Below, piece by piece: positions 1 through 10,226 of a DNA stretch of 34,800 nucleotides. The stretch's first letter is position 1, and every line of letters begins with the position of its first letter. The notes under the pieces were generated by a model. It ran no database searches, was not told where the DNA came from, and worked only from the letters and a program-made list of their open reading frames with translations. The position numbers and the translations under genes were made by a program. The DNA is taken from contig DASXHZ010000112.1 in NCBI GenBank assembly GCA_036488085.1, positions 1 to 34,800 of the forward strand, given 5' to 3'. The stretch is from DASXHZ01 sp036488085. Its GTDB lineage: Bacteria > Acidobacteriota > Thermoanaerobaculia > Gp7-AA8.

Positions 1-126
1 CGCGGCTTGCCACACGTGCCGCGCGGCTTGCCACACGTGCCGCGCGGCCTGCCACACGTGCCGCGCGCCTTCCCGCACGTGCCGCGCGGCTTGCCACACG
101 TGCCGCGCGGCTTGCCACACGTGCCG
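1..126. repeat. 21-bp tandem repeat array at the left edge
   Basis: Six back-to-back 21-bp units start at 1, 22, 43, 64, 85 and 106 and share the core GCCACACGTGCCGCGCGGC. The fourth unit (64-84) is the most diverged. Each unit contains the palindrome CACGTG. The array probably continues to the left of the window. There are no spacers, so it is not a CRISPR array. Because 21 is a multiple of three the array is open in several frames; on the minus strand one frame gives a repeating GTCGKPR heptapeptide. It is unclear whether any frame is translated. Confidence 0.9.
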
Positions 127-283
127 GAAGCGGCGCGGCACGCGCCGGCACGCGCGCGGCAGCTGTAGTACGGCGCGCGGCACTGGTGGGATCGCCCGCG
201 GCAGCGGCAATTTCGGATGCGGCAACGACCGGCGACGAGGCCACCGCCGCCCCACTGAGGCCGCCGCCGGGCACGGGAGCCCC

Positions 284-674
284 CGTACGTCGAGACAAAC
301 ATCGGTCCGTAGAGCATCGTCTGTGCGTCGACGTCTGTGCGTCGACGTCGAGGATTGCGGCGTACTGAGCTTCGAGGTTGATGCCGTGCACCTCATGCCA
401 CGCCACTAGAACGCTCGTACCGTTGCTCGCGAGCGCGAGTGAGGCGACGGACGACGGCGCGATGAGCGGAAAGCTGAACGGCGCGTTCGTAGCGTGGAGA
501 CTAGATCCGCGGTCCGTCGGACCAGGCCATCACGAAACCGTCGCGGACCGGCACGAGTGCGAAGTCGCCGAGGTACTGAACGGGATTCGATACGGCGGGA
601 CCGGCGACGCTGAAAAACAGGGCGAAAAGCAGCGCGTACACCGGTGATACGGCAGTCAATCCCGCATCATCCAT
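284..674 (-). pseudogene. Broken secreted-protein gene, frameshifted twice
   Basis: Reading the minus strand from an ATG at 674 gives a plausible exported N-terminus with a hydrophobic core (YALLFALFFSVAG), then a stretch ending in FVMAWSDGPRI before a TAG at 503-501. Shifting one frame at that point continues a protein-like sequence (NAPFSFPLIAPSSVASLAL, then VLVAWHEVHG and AAILDVDAQT). That frame is disturbed by an exact 14-bp tandem duplication (319-332 and 333-346); removing one copy restores MLYGPMFVSTYGG. The recurring G-x-x-V-x-A-W pattern recalls secreted repeat or propeller proteins, but I cannot name the family. The left end is undefined: the open frame runs on into the 21-bp array. 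A sequencing or assembly error could explain the first shift. It is divergent to the YfhO-like gene, 19 bp away. Confidence 0.45.
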
Positions 675-693
675 CCTGTAACATCCGCTGAGA

Positions 694-2976
694 ATGGCGG
701 TCCGGGCGGCGAAGAAAACGGAGAGCGGGAACGCGATCTGGCTCGGCGGGCTGCTCCTCCTGACGCTCCTCGCCTACGCCGACATTCTCCTCGGCGTCCG
801 CGGGCTCTTCCTTGAAGACCTCATCGGGTACCACTTCCCGATGAAACACATCGTCGCCGAGGCGGTGCGGAGCGGCGAGTTCCCGTACTGGAATCCGCTC
901 TACTCGGGCGGCGCGCCGCTCGCCGCGAACCCCGCGTACGAGCTCTTCTACCCGCCGCAGTGGATCGTGTATGTCCTCCCGTACGCGTACGCGTTCCAGC
1001 TCCACATCATCGTGCACTTCCTTATCGCGGCGATCGGAGCGTTCTTCCTGATCCGCAGTTTCGGCGTGAAGCCGCTCCCCTCGGCGGTCGGCGCCGCGGC
1101 ATTCGTTTTCAGCGGTCCGTATTTGTCGCTATCGGCGAAGCTTCCGATCCTCTTCGCCGTCTCGTGGATGCCGCTCGTGCTCCTGCTGGTGCGGCGGCTG
1201 ATCGAGAAGCCGTCGATGCGGCGCCTCTCCGCGGCCGCGATCGTCGCGGGCGTGCAACTCGTGATCGGCGAGCCGACGATGGTGATGCAGACCTGGGCCA
1301 TCATCGGCGCGTACGCGCTCTATCGGATCATCAAGACCCGTGGCTGGCGCCGGATCGCGCTTCCAGTGATCGCGTGCGGCGTCCTCGCTGCGCTCATCGC
1401 CGCGGTGCAGATCATTCCGGCGATCGACTTCGCGCGCGACACGGTGCGCTCGCGCGGGCTGCCGTTCCAATCGACGTCGAACTGGAGCTTCCCGCTCGAG
1501 CGTCTGGAGGAGCTGCCGCTGCCGTCGCTCTTCCTGCACGTCAACGGGAGCGACGGCCAGCCGGCGATCCGGACGTTGTACCGGGACCGCATCGTGCCGT
1601 TTCTCAGTACGGTCTACTGTGGCGCGTTCTTCGTCATTCTCGCGATCGCGGGGATCTTCGCGGCCGTCCGCGGGAGGTGGTGGTTCGTCGCGGCGTTCGG
1701 CGCGTCGGTGATCGTCGCGACGGGCGATCACACGCCGCTCCTGCGGCTTCTCTACGACGCGGGGCTTGTGAACGCGATCCGCTATCCGGAGAAATTTCTC
1801 CTCGCCGGAACGCTGGCGCTCGCAATCTGGTCGGCGATGGTGGTCGAGAAACTGCTCGACGGCGACGCATCGATCGTGCGCAACGCGTGGGTCGTCGCCG
1901 CCCTCTGGACCGGTATCACGCTCATCGCCGCTTTGAGCGCGAACGACAAGGCGTACTTCTGGACGAACGTTGCACGCGCCGCCGCGGTGCTGATCGTCCT
2001 CCTCCTCATTCGCGCGCACCGCGCGCCTTTGAACGTCGCACTTCTCATCGCCGTCGCCCTCGGCGAGCTGTGGCTCGGGATGCGCTCCGCCACACCGCGC
2101 ATGCCTCGCGCGTTCTTCGATCCGCCGCCGCTCGAGACGGAGCTCCAGCCGTTCGGCGGCGCGCGCATCTTTCACGACGCGCAGTGGACGTCGGGGATGG
2201 GGAGCGAGTTGGCGAACGAGTACTTCTCCAACGTCGAGAGCGATCGCTTCTGGTGGGTCGACCGCAACGGCGAGTTCCTCAACATGCCGGCGGCGTGGGG
2301 CGATCATCCGGTGGTGCTGGAGCAGGACGTCGACTACACGTCGCTCAAGAACACGGACGATTTCCGCCAGGCGTTCAACACCGCGCACGGCAAGCGCGAT
2401 CCGAGCGCCAGCGACCCGTACCTGCGCATGGCGAACGCCGGCGTGCGGCTGTCGTTCCGCACGCTCGACGAGCAGGTGAACCGGGCGCTGAAGAGCGATC
2501 CGGCGTCCGTGACTCCAGTGACCGCCGCGCCGATCGCGACGAATCCGCGCTACGCGTTCGCAGCGCGCATGGAGCACATCGACTCGAATGACCAGCTCGG
2601 GCCGGCGGTGGAGAGCCATCCGCCGGAAGGGGTCGTGGCGTTCGTCAACGCGGAAACGTTCGTTCCCGCCAGTGGTGAAGTGATGCACGTCAGCGAGACG
2701 CGGAACAGCGTCAAGCTCGACGTGCGCGCGGCCGGCAGGACGTTCCTCGTCGTGAGCGTCACGGGCCACAAGTATTGGAGCGCCACAAGCGACTCGCACA
2801 AGGTGCCGATCATTCCGACGAACGTCGCGTTCCAGGGAGTGGTCGTTCCCCCCGGCAGGCACACGATCGAGTTTCGTTACCGGAATCCCCTGATCGGCAT
2901 CAGCGGCGCGGTCTCGCTCCTCACGCTGCTCGTGCTCGGCGGCGCAAGCTGGCCGCACAAAAAAAAGGCCGGCTGA
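694..2976 (+). CDS. YfhO-family polytopic membrane protein
   Basis: This 760-residue protein has many hydrophobic segments in its first two thirds and a soluble, probably extracytoplasmic, C-terminal part ending with one more membrane segment (about 735-753). The early part has the hallmarks of the YfhO/GT-C-like family: a first membrane helix (about 17-36), the acidic motif FLEDLIGYHFP (about 39-49), then YWNPLYSGGAPLAANP and FYPPQW. Family members are associated with lipid-linked sugar transfer to cell-envelope polymers (YfhO of Bacillus glycosylates lipoteichoic acid); the acceptor here cannot be inferred. The ATG at 694 has no convincing ribosome-binding site, but no other early methionine fits. 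The last codons (KKKKAG and stop) coincide with the terminator of the convergent operon. Confidence 0.75.
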   Translation: MAVRAAKKTESGNAIWLGGLLLLTLLAYADILLGVRGLFLEDLIGYHFPMKHIVAEAVRSGEFPYWNPLYSGGAPLAANPAYELFYPPQWIVYVLPYAYAFQLHIIVHFLIAAIGAFFLIRSFGVKPLPSAVGAAAFVFSGPYLSLSAKLPILFAVSWMPLVLLLVRRLIEKPSMRRLSAAAIVAGVQLVIGEPTMVMQTWAIIGAYALYRIIKTRGWRRIALPVIACGVLAALIAAVQIIPAIDFARDTVRSRGLPFQSTSNWSFPLERLEELPLPSLFLHVNGSDGQPAIRTLYRDRIVPFLSTVYCGAFFVILAIAGIFAAVRGRWWFVAAFGASVIVATGDHTPLLRLLYDAGLVNAIRYPEKFLLAGTLALAIWSAMVVEKLLDGDASIVRNAWVVAALWTGITLIAALSANDKAYFWTNVARAAAVLIVLLLIRAHRAPLNVALLIAVALGELWLGMRSATPRMPRAFFDPPPLETELQPFGGARIFHDAQWTSGMGSELANEYFSNVESDRFWWVDRNGEFLNMPAAWGDHPVVLEQDVDYTSLKNTDDFRQAFNTAHGKRDPSASDPYLRMANAGVRLSFRTLDEQVNRALKSDPASVTPVTAAPIATNPRYAFAARMEHIDSNDQLGPAVESHPPEGVVAFVNAETFVPASGEVMHVSETRNSVKLDVRAAGRTFLVVSVTGHKYWSATSDSHKVPIIPTNVAFQGVVVPPGRHTIEFRYRNPLIGISGAVSLLTLLVLGGASWPHKKKAG

Positions 2977-2986
2977 GAGCCGGCCC
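2959..2986 (-). terminator. Intrinsic terminator of the nuo-atp operon
   Basis: Read on the minus strand, an 8-bp perfect stem (GGCCGGCT / AGCCGGCC, 2967-2985, 3-nt loop) is followed directly by eight T residues (2966-2959). It lies 24 nt after the atpE stop codon. On the plus strand the same bases encode the last residues and the stop codon of the YfhO-like gene, so the terminator lies within that coding region. Confidence 0.85.
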
Positions 2987-3009
2987 CTACATACGGCTGC
3001 CAGGATGGG

Positions 3010-3324
3010 TCACTTGTTCATTACGAGGTACGCGATGATGAGCGCGTAGATGACGAGCGACTCGATGAGGGCGAGACCGATGATCATGGCGAGTCGGATC
3101 GCCGCCGCCGCGGACGGGTTGCGGGCGATGCCTTCGCACGCGGCCGCGAGTCCACGTCCCTGACCGATCGCGCCCGCTGCCGCGGCAATGCCGAGCAGGA
3201 ACGCCGCCGAGACGAGGTTCCAGCGGACGCCGCCGCCGGCGTTGTCCGCCGCGGGACCCTGTGCAAACGCCGAGACCGCGAGCAGAAGCAGCACGGCGGT
3301 CATCACGATGGTTTTCTTGTTCAC
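3010..3324 (-). CDS. atpE: ATP synthase F0 subunit c with N-terminal signal-like extension
   Basis: This 104-residue protein forms the c-ring of the F1F0 ATP synthase, the membrane rotor that carries the coupling ion. Residues 1-22 look like a cleavable signal sequence (hydrophobic core, then FAQG). The mature part has two helices joined by the polar loop ARNP (67-70). The ion-binding carboxylate is E88, and Q55, S89 and Y93 align with Q32, S66 and Y70 of the sodium-binding c-subunit of Ilyobacter; the threonine that follows the serine there is leucine here. Translation starts at a GTG preceded by GGGAGGAA. It is the last gene of the unit, 30 nt after atpB. Genes for subunit b and F1 are not in this window. 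Confidence 0.92.
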   Translation of the reverse strand: MNKKTIVMTAVLLLLAVSAFAQGPAADNAGGGVRWNLVSAAFLLGIAAAAGAIGQGRGLAAACEGIARNPSAAAAIRLAMIIGLALIESLVIYALIIAYLVMNK

Positions 3325-3354
3325 TCCGAATTCCTCCCTTTGTTGATCCTTAAA

Positions 3355-4062
3355 TTAGTGTTCTTCCACGGCCGTAGCCGCGCTGATGTAGACCATGGTG
3401 AGCATGATGAAGACGAACGTCTGCAGAAAGGCGCCGAAGATGCCGAGCGCCATCATCGGCCAGGGAACGACCAGCGGGATCAGTCCCATGAAGATCCCGG
3501 TGGCGGTGTGCTCGCCGAAGATATTGCCGAAGAGACGCATCGAGAGCGAGAGGATGCGCGCGAAGTTGCCGATCAACTCGATCGGGAACATCAGCGGCGC
3601 GAGCCACCACACCGGCCCGGCGAAGTGCTTGAAATAGCGCAACACCCCATGGGTGCGGATGCCTTTGTAGTTGTAGTAGAGGAACGCGGAGATCGAGAGG
3701 GCGAAGGTGGTGTTCGGGTTGCTCGTCGGCGGCGCGAGGAAGAAGAAGAGGCCGAACATGTTCGCGATGAAGATGAAGCAGGCGAACGCGCCGATGATGT
3801 AGAGAAACTGGTCGCCCTCGTGGCCGATGATGTCGTTCAGCAGGGTCTTGAGGCCGGTGACGGTCAGCTCGAGAAGGTGCTGCATCGTGCCGGGGTTGTC
3901 GCGGCTGATGCGCCGCGTCGCCAGCGGAAAGACGATCGCCGATATCAGCAGCACCAGCGCCGCCATGATCACGTGGTCGGGAATGTCCCACACCCAGCGG
4001 TGCTGGACGCTATGCCAGATCGCGTTTACCGGACCGTAGAGAATTGAGCCTTCGTGTTCCAT
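3355..4062 (-). CDS. atpB: ATP synthase F0 subunit a
   Basis: Subunit a is the membrane stator that conducts ions to and from the c-ring. The 235-residue protein shows the family signature in its fourth hydrophobic region: RILSLSMRLFGNIFGEH with the essential arginine at R176 (R210 of E. coli) and N180. The upstream motif PPTSNPNTTFALS (about 111-123) and FPIELIGNFAR (about 159-169) are also typical. Length is normal for short bacterial forms. It sits 3 nt downstream of the atpI-like gene and 30 nt upstream of atpE, consistent with co-transcription. The F1 genes and subunit b must be elsewhere, a split arrangement known in several bacterial phyla. Confidence 0.95.
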   Translation of the reverse strand: MEHEGSILYGPVNAIWHSVQHRWVWDIPDHVIMAALVLLISAIVFPLATRRISRDNPGTMQHLLELTVTGLKTLLNDIIGHEGDQFLYIIGAFACFIFIANMFGLFFFLAPPTSNPNTTFALSISAFLYYNYKGIRTHGVLRYFKHFAGPVWWLAPLMFPIELIGNFARILSLSMRLFGNIFGEHTATGIFMGLIPLVVPWPMMALGIFGAFLQTFVFIMLTMVYISAATAVEEH

Positions 4063-4065
4063 TCA

Positions 4066-4452
4066 TCAACCTGTGAGACTGCGGTACGTCGCGTACACAG
4101 CTTCACCTAGTATCCCCACCACCACTACCGAGAAACCCAGCAACACACCGACGGCATCGAACTTCGCAACCTGGACCGTCACCCAGGTGGCTATGCCGAG
4201 TAGGACAAACCTCGACAGTGCTTTGAGAACCAATCGTCTGGGATGTAACTGGGCTGACGGTTGGAGTCCACCGCTGATGGTTTCCTCCAACCAAAGGAAG
4301 AAGATGATAGCCACCACAGCCGTGCAAGTCAATGCGACAAATGGCCGAAAACCCCTTGTAAATGCGACAAAAACCGCGAACGCGACGTACGCCAGGAAGG
4401 CGATCCAGCGGATGCGGCGGAGGGCGTCCGCGGCTGCGGATTCGTCGGTCAC
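4066..4452 (-). CDS. AtpI-like small membrane protein of the F0 cluster
   Basis: This 128-residue protein has about four predicted membrane helices (roughly 14-31, 36-55, 79-96 and 99-119). Size, topology and position between atpZ and atpB match the ATP synthase subunit I group, which helps assemble the c-ring. Sequence conservation in that group is very low, so the assignment rests mostly on context. The start is a GTG at 4452, 6 nt after the atpZ stop. A stretch around 58-75 (EETISGG, then LHPRRL) is polar and probably forms the central loop. Confidence 0.6.
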   Translation of the reverse strand: MTDESAAADALRRIRWIAFLAYVAFAVFVAFTRGFRPFVALTCTAVVAIIFFLWLEETISGGLQPSAQLHPRRLVLKALSRFVLLGIATWVTVQVAKFDAVGVLLGFSVVVVGILGEAVYATYRSLTG

Positions 4453-4458
4453 TGGTGA

Positions 4459-4683
4459 CTAGTCACTGGATCGGGCCGCTCGGAACAGGTTCACGAAGCC
4501 GGCGGCGATGCCGCAGGCGGTGAGGATGATGGTGAACCAAGGCCAGGTGTGGAACATGCCGTCGAGCCAGCGGCCGAGGAAGAAGCCGATGGCCATGGCG
4601 ACGGGGAAGAGGAAGCCGAGGGAGGCCGCCTGGTAGAGGGCGTCGGCGGTGCTGCGGTCTTTCTTGTCGTTATCGTCCGGCAT
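4459..4683 (-). CDS. atpZ: AtpZ/AtpI-family F0 accessory protein
   Basis: This 74-residue protein has an acidic-basic N-terminus followed by two membrane helices (about 21-40 and 46-67). The segment GFLFPVAMAIGFFLGRWLD matches the AtpZ family (putative F0F1-ATPase subunit, ATPase_gene1), whose members commonly precede atpI and atpB. AtpZ and AtpI in Bacillus have been linked to c-ring assembly and to magnesium uptake. Its ATG lies inside the end of nuoN (14-nt overlap), which ties the F0 genes to the nuo transcription unit. Confidence 0.75.
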   Translation of the reverse strand: MPDDNDKKDRSTADALYQAASLGFLFPVAMAIGFFLGRWLDGMFHTWPWFTIILTACGIAAGFVNLFRAARSSD

Positions 4684-6145
4684 GCGGAACGGCGGCGTGC
4701 GTCGCGACCCAGGCCGCCGAGGTCTCCACCTGCGAGATGAGCGGCGCCGGGAGCACGCCGAAGATCAGGGTCACGGCGAGCGCGATGCCGCCGACCAGAC
4801 GTAGCGGACCGCTGAACTGGAACTCCGCCTCGCGTCCTTCGCGCAGGTACATCGCCACGACGATCCGGAGGTAGTAGAACATCGAGACCGCCGACATCAG
4901 CACGGCGATGATCGCGAGCCAGCCGTAACCGGCCTGCACCGCGGCCGCGAAGAGGTAGTACTTGCCGAGGAAGCCGGCCGTCGGCGGAATTCCGCCGAGC
5001 GACAGGAGGAAGATGAACATCGCGAACGCCCAGAACGGCGCGCGTTTGTGCAGCCCTTCGAAGTCGTCGACCCGCTCACCCGCGTATTCGTGGCGCCGCA
5101 TCATCAGCACGGTCGCCCAGATGCCGAGGGTCGCGAACACATACACGACGGAGTACAGCAGGATGCCGCGGATCCCGTACGCGTTCATCGAGAGGATGCC
5201 GAGCATGACGTAGCCCGCATGTCCGATCGACGAGTACGCGAGAAGGCGCTTGATGTTGTCCTGCGTGATCGCGGCGAGGTTGCCGACGATCATCGAGAGC
5301 GCCGCGATGGTCGCCAGCACGCTGCTCCAGTCGAACCGGAAGTCGTGGAAGCCGACGTAGAAGATGCGCGCGAAGATCGCGAAGGCGGCCGCCTTCGAGG
5401 CGGTGGAAAGGAACGCCGTCACCGGCGTCGGCGAGCCGACGTAGACGTCGGGCGTCCAGACGTGGAACGGAACCGCGGCGATCTTGAAGCAGAGGCCCGC
5501 GGCGAGGAGCATGATGCCGACCATGAGCGCGTCGTTGTCGATGAGCGTCGACATCGTCTGCGCGATGTTCAGCAGGTTGAGCGAGCCGCAGACGCCGTAG
5601 ATGAGCGAGATCCCGTACAGCAGGATCGCGCTACTCACCGCGCCGAGGACGAAGTACTTCATCGCAGCCTCGGTCGATGCCTCTTCGTTCTTGTAGTAGC
5701 CGGCCAGGATGTAGCTCGAGAGCGACATCAGCTCCAGGCCGATGTAGATGGTGATCAGACTGACGCCCGACACCATGAAGAACATCCCGCAAAGCGCGAA
5801 CGCGAGCAGCGAGTAGTACTCCCAGACGGAGTAGCGCGACTCGCGGAGGAAGTCGTCCGAGAGGAGGGTGATGAGCGCGATGATCGTGACGAAGAGGAGC
5901 TTGAAGAAGAGCGCGAAGGTGTCGAGCGCGAACATCCCGAGGAAGCCGCGCGAGAGTTTGATCACTTCGGCCGCATGCGAGCAGGCGATGACGGAGCCCG
6001 CGGTGACGGCGAGGAGGAACAGCATCCACCACTTCGCGGCCGCGTCGTACGTCTTGCCGCCGATGACCGGCGCGATCAGGAGCACCGAGGCTCCGATCGC
6101 CAGAACGATTTCGGGGAGCAGTACGACGGTGTCGTTCCAGTTCAC
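4670..6145 (-). CDS. nuoN: NADH-quinone oxidoreductase subunit N
   Basis: One of the three antiporter-like membrane subunits that pump ions in respiratory complex I. The 491-residue protein contains the family core: the glutamate-bearing helix YIGLELMSLSSYILAGYYK, the lysine-bearing segment FKIAAVPFHVWTPDVYVGSP and the RLLAYSSIGHAGYVMLGI helix. Length and about fourteen hydrophobic segments are normal. The start is a GTG that overlaps the nuoM stop by 4 nt, and its own end overlaps atpZ by 14 nt, so both junctions look translationally coupled. Confidence 0.95.
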   Translation of the reverse strand: MNWNDTVVLLPEIVLAIGASVLLIAPVIGGKTYDAAAKWWMLFLLAVTAGSVIACSHAAEVIKLSRGFLGMFALDTFALFFKLLFVTIIALITLLSDDFLRESRYSVWEYYSLLAFALCGMFFMVSGVSLITIYIGLELMSLSSYILAGYYKNEEASTEAAMKYFVLGAVSSAILLYGISLIYGVCGSLNLLNIAQTMSTLIDNDALMVGIMLLAAGLCFKIAAVPFHVWTPDVYVGSPTPVTAFLSTASKAAAFAIFARIFYVGFHDFRFDWSSVLATIAALSMIVGNLAAITQDNIKRLLAYSSIGHAGYVMLGILSMNAYGIRGILLYSVVYVFATLGIWATVLMMRRHEYAGERVDDFEGLHKRAPFWAFAMFIFLLSLGGIPPTAGFLGKYYLFAAAVQAGYGWLAIIAVLMSAVSMFYYLRIVVAMYLREGREAEFQFSGPLRLVGGIALAVTLIFGVLPAPLISQVETSAAWVATHAAVPHAGR

Positions 6146-7785
6146 TTACGGACCTCGGCGACGGCCGCGCTGACGCGCGGCTGGGCGGACGAGGGCGTCC
6201 GCCCCTCCGTAATCATTTGTCTGTTGAAGTAGCCGGGGTCGACCTGGCGGACGATGTAGTCGACCGGCTCTTTGATGGTGTCGAAGAAGATGTTGGGGGC
6301 GATGCCGATCCAGAACATGATCGCGACGAGCGGGAGGAGGGTGGCGAGCTCTCGGCCGTTGATGTCGAGGAGGGCATGGTTCTTCGGGTTGTCGTTCGGC
6401 CCCCAGAAAACGCGCTGGTAGAGCCACAGCAAGTACGCGGCGCCGAGGACGATGCCGAGAGCGGCGAATGCGGTGTACCACATCGTGAGGTGGACAGAGT
6501 TCGCGGCGCCGAGAAGGATCGTGAACTCGCCGATGAATCCGTTCAGCGCCGGAAGGCCCATCGACGACAGCGCGGCGATGAGGAAGATCGTGGCGTACAT
6601 CGGCATCTGCTTCGCCAGCCCGCCGTACTCGGAGATCAATCGCGTGTGGCGGCGCTCGTAGACGACGCCGACCAGGAGGAAGAGCGCGCCGGTCGAGATG
6701 CCGTGGTTGATCATCTGCAGCACGGAGCCGCGCAGCCCCATCGGGTTCAGCGCGAACATGCCGAGCATGACGAACCCGAGGTGCGAAACGGACGAGTAAG
6801 CGACGAGCTTCTTCATGTCCTTCTGCACCAGTGAGACGAGCGCACCGTAGACGATGCCGATGATCGCCAGGATCACGATCGGCTGCAGGAGCTGCAACGT
6901 CGCATCAGGAAGGATCGGCAGCGCGAACCGGATGAAGCCGTACGTTCCCATCTTGAGGAGGACGGCGGCGAGGATGACGGAGCCCGCGGTCGGCGCCTCG
7001 ACGTGCGCGTCCGGGAGCCAGGTGTGGAACGGGAACATCGGCACCTTGATGGCGAAGCCGAAGAAGAAACCGAGGAAGATCCAGAACTGGAGCTGGGGCG
7101 GAATGAGGTGCCCGATGCGATGGAACGCGAGCACGTCGAACGTCGCCGGGTTGCCGAGGCCTTTGATGTTGAGGAACGGAATGCCGCCGTCGTTGAAGAA
7201 GTAGAGCGCCAGGATCGAGAGCAGCATCAGCACCGAGCCGGCGAGGGTGTAGAGGAAGAACTTGATCGCGGCGTAGAGCTTCCGCGGTCCGCCCCAGATG
7301 CCGATGATGAAGTACATCGGGACGAGCATCACTTCCCAGAAGACGTAGAAGAGGAAGAAGTCGAGGGCGCAGAAGGTGCCGATCATCCCGGTCTGCAGGA
7401 GGAGCAGGAGGATGTAGTACTCCTTCTGGCGGTGATCGATGGCGCCGAACGACGAGTAGATGGCGATGAGACCGGTCAACGTGGTGAGGAGGATCAGCAA
7501 CAGCGCGATGCCGTCGATGCCGAACGAGTACTTCACGCCGAGGGCGGGGATCCAGTCGTAGACCTCGCGGAACTGGAAGAGCTTCGCGCCGGTGCCATGC
7601 GGATCGAAGTAGAGCCAGAGCGGGATGGAGAGGATGAAGTCGATCGCCGCGATGGCGGTCGCCATCGCCTTGATCGCACCGGTATTCGCCTTGTTGATGA
7701 AGAAGGCGATCAGGACGGCGCCGACCAACGGGAGATACGTGATGATCGATAGGATCGGTACGCCGGGGTTGTCGTAAATGCCCAT
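6142..7785 (-). CDS. nuoM: NADH-quinone oxidoreductase subunit M
   Basis: Second antiporter-like pumping subunit of complex I, 547 residues. It shows the conserved membrane glutamate in FFLFYVFWEVMLVPMYFI and the lysine region FAIKVPMFPFHTWLPDAHVE, followed by KKLVAYSSVSHLGFVMLG. The C-terminus after YFNRQMI is a short polar tail whose coding sequence contains a 9-bp palindrome (6183-6204), so the tail may have been added by repeat insertion. The ATG at 7785 begins MGIYDNP. It follows a 123-nt gap after nuoL that contains another repeat, and overlaps nuoN by 4 nt. Confidence 0.95.
   Translation of the reverse strand: MGIYDNPGVPILSIITYLPLVGAVLIAFFINKANTGAIKAMATAIAAIDFILSIPLWLYFDPHGTGAKLFQFREVYDWIPALGVKYSFGIDGIALLLILLTTLTGLIAIYSSFGAIDHRQKEYYILLLLLQTGMIGTFCALDFFLFYVFWEVMLVPMYFIIGIWGGPRKLYAAIKFFLYTLAGSVLMLLSILALYFFNDGGIPFLNIKGLGNPATFDVLAFHRIGHLIPPQLQFWIFLGFFFGFAIKVPMFPFHTWLPDAHVEAPTAGSVILAAVLLKMGTYGFIRFALPILPDATLQLLQPIVILAIIGIVYGALVSLVQKDMKKLVAYSSVSHLGFVMLGMFALNPMGLRGSVLQMINHGISTGALFLLVGVVYERRHTRLISEYGGLAKQMPMYATIFLIAALSSMGLPALNGFIGEFTILLGAANSVHLTMWYTAFAALGIVLGAAYLLWLYQRVFWGPNDNPKNHALLDINGRELATLLPLVAIMFWIGIAPNIFFDTIKEPVDYIVRQVDPGYFNRQMITEGRTPSSAQPRVSAAVAEVRK
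6183..6204. repeat. Palindrome inside the 3' end of nuoM
   Basis: Perfect 9-bp arms GGGCGGACG and CGTCCGCCC with a 4-nt loop, within the last codons of nuoM. It encodes part of the polar tail (EGRTPSSAQP). It resembles short dispersed palindromes seen in intergenic regions of many bacteria, but copy number cannot be judged from this window. Confidence 0.7.
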
Positions 7786-7820
7786 GCTCTCCCTCGGATG
7801 CTGCTACGTGGACACGAACT

Positions 7821-7890
7821 GGTTGCGAGGTTTCGAAGTTGCGAGGTTTCGACGTAATGCGCAACCCCGTAACCTCGCAACCTCGTAACC
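7821..7890. repeat. Inverted repeat between nuoL and nuoM
   Basis: The left side holds two direct copies of GTTGCGAGGTTTCGA; the right side holds the inverted counterpart AACCTCGCAACCTCGTAACC. The transcript could fold into a long hairpin in the 123-nt gap between the two genes. The rest of the gap is unremarkable. Confidence 0.8.
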
Positions 7891-7908
7891 CTTCGTCATT
7901 CAGTTTCC

Positions 7909-10077
<2,169 letters not shown>

Positions 10078-10101
10078 TCAGCTCCTTCTCCTTCCAGCAG
10101 T

Positions 10102-10216
10102 CTATTCTGAGCGAAGCGAAGCATCTCGGGTGACACCGCGAGGCAGTTGCCCACGCAGCGCCACAGCCACGATTGGGACGGTGTGACCGGAGATCCTTCG
10201 CTGCGCTCAGGATAGA
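10102..10216. repeat. Large imperfect inverted repeat between nuoK and nuoL
   Basis: Left arm CTATTCTGAGCGAAGCGAAG with the following CATCTCGGGTGACACCG pairs imperfectly with a right arm CGGTGTGACCGGAGATCCTT plus CGCTGCGCTCAGGATAG. It fills most of the 149-nt gap. The arms resemble a common type of dispersed bacterial repeat containing GAGCGAAGCGAAG. No ORF is evident here. Confidence 0.75.
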
Positions 10217-10226
10217 GTGACGAAGG

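Noticed and set aside
1..126. CRISPR array candidate (also 23853-24288)
   Set aside because: The 21-bp units are directly adjacent with no spacers, and no cas gene is seen.
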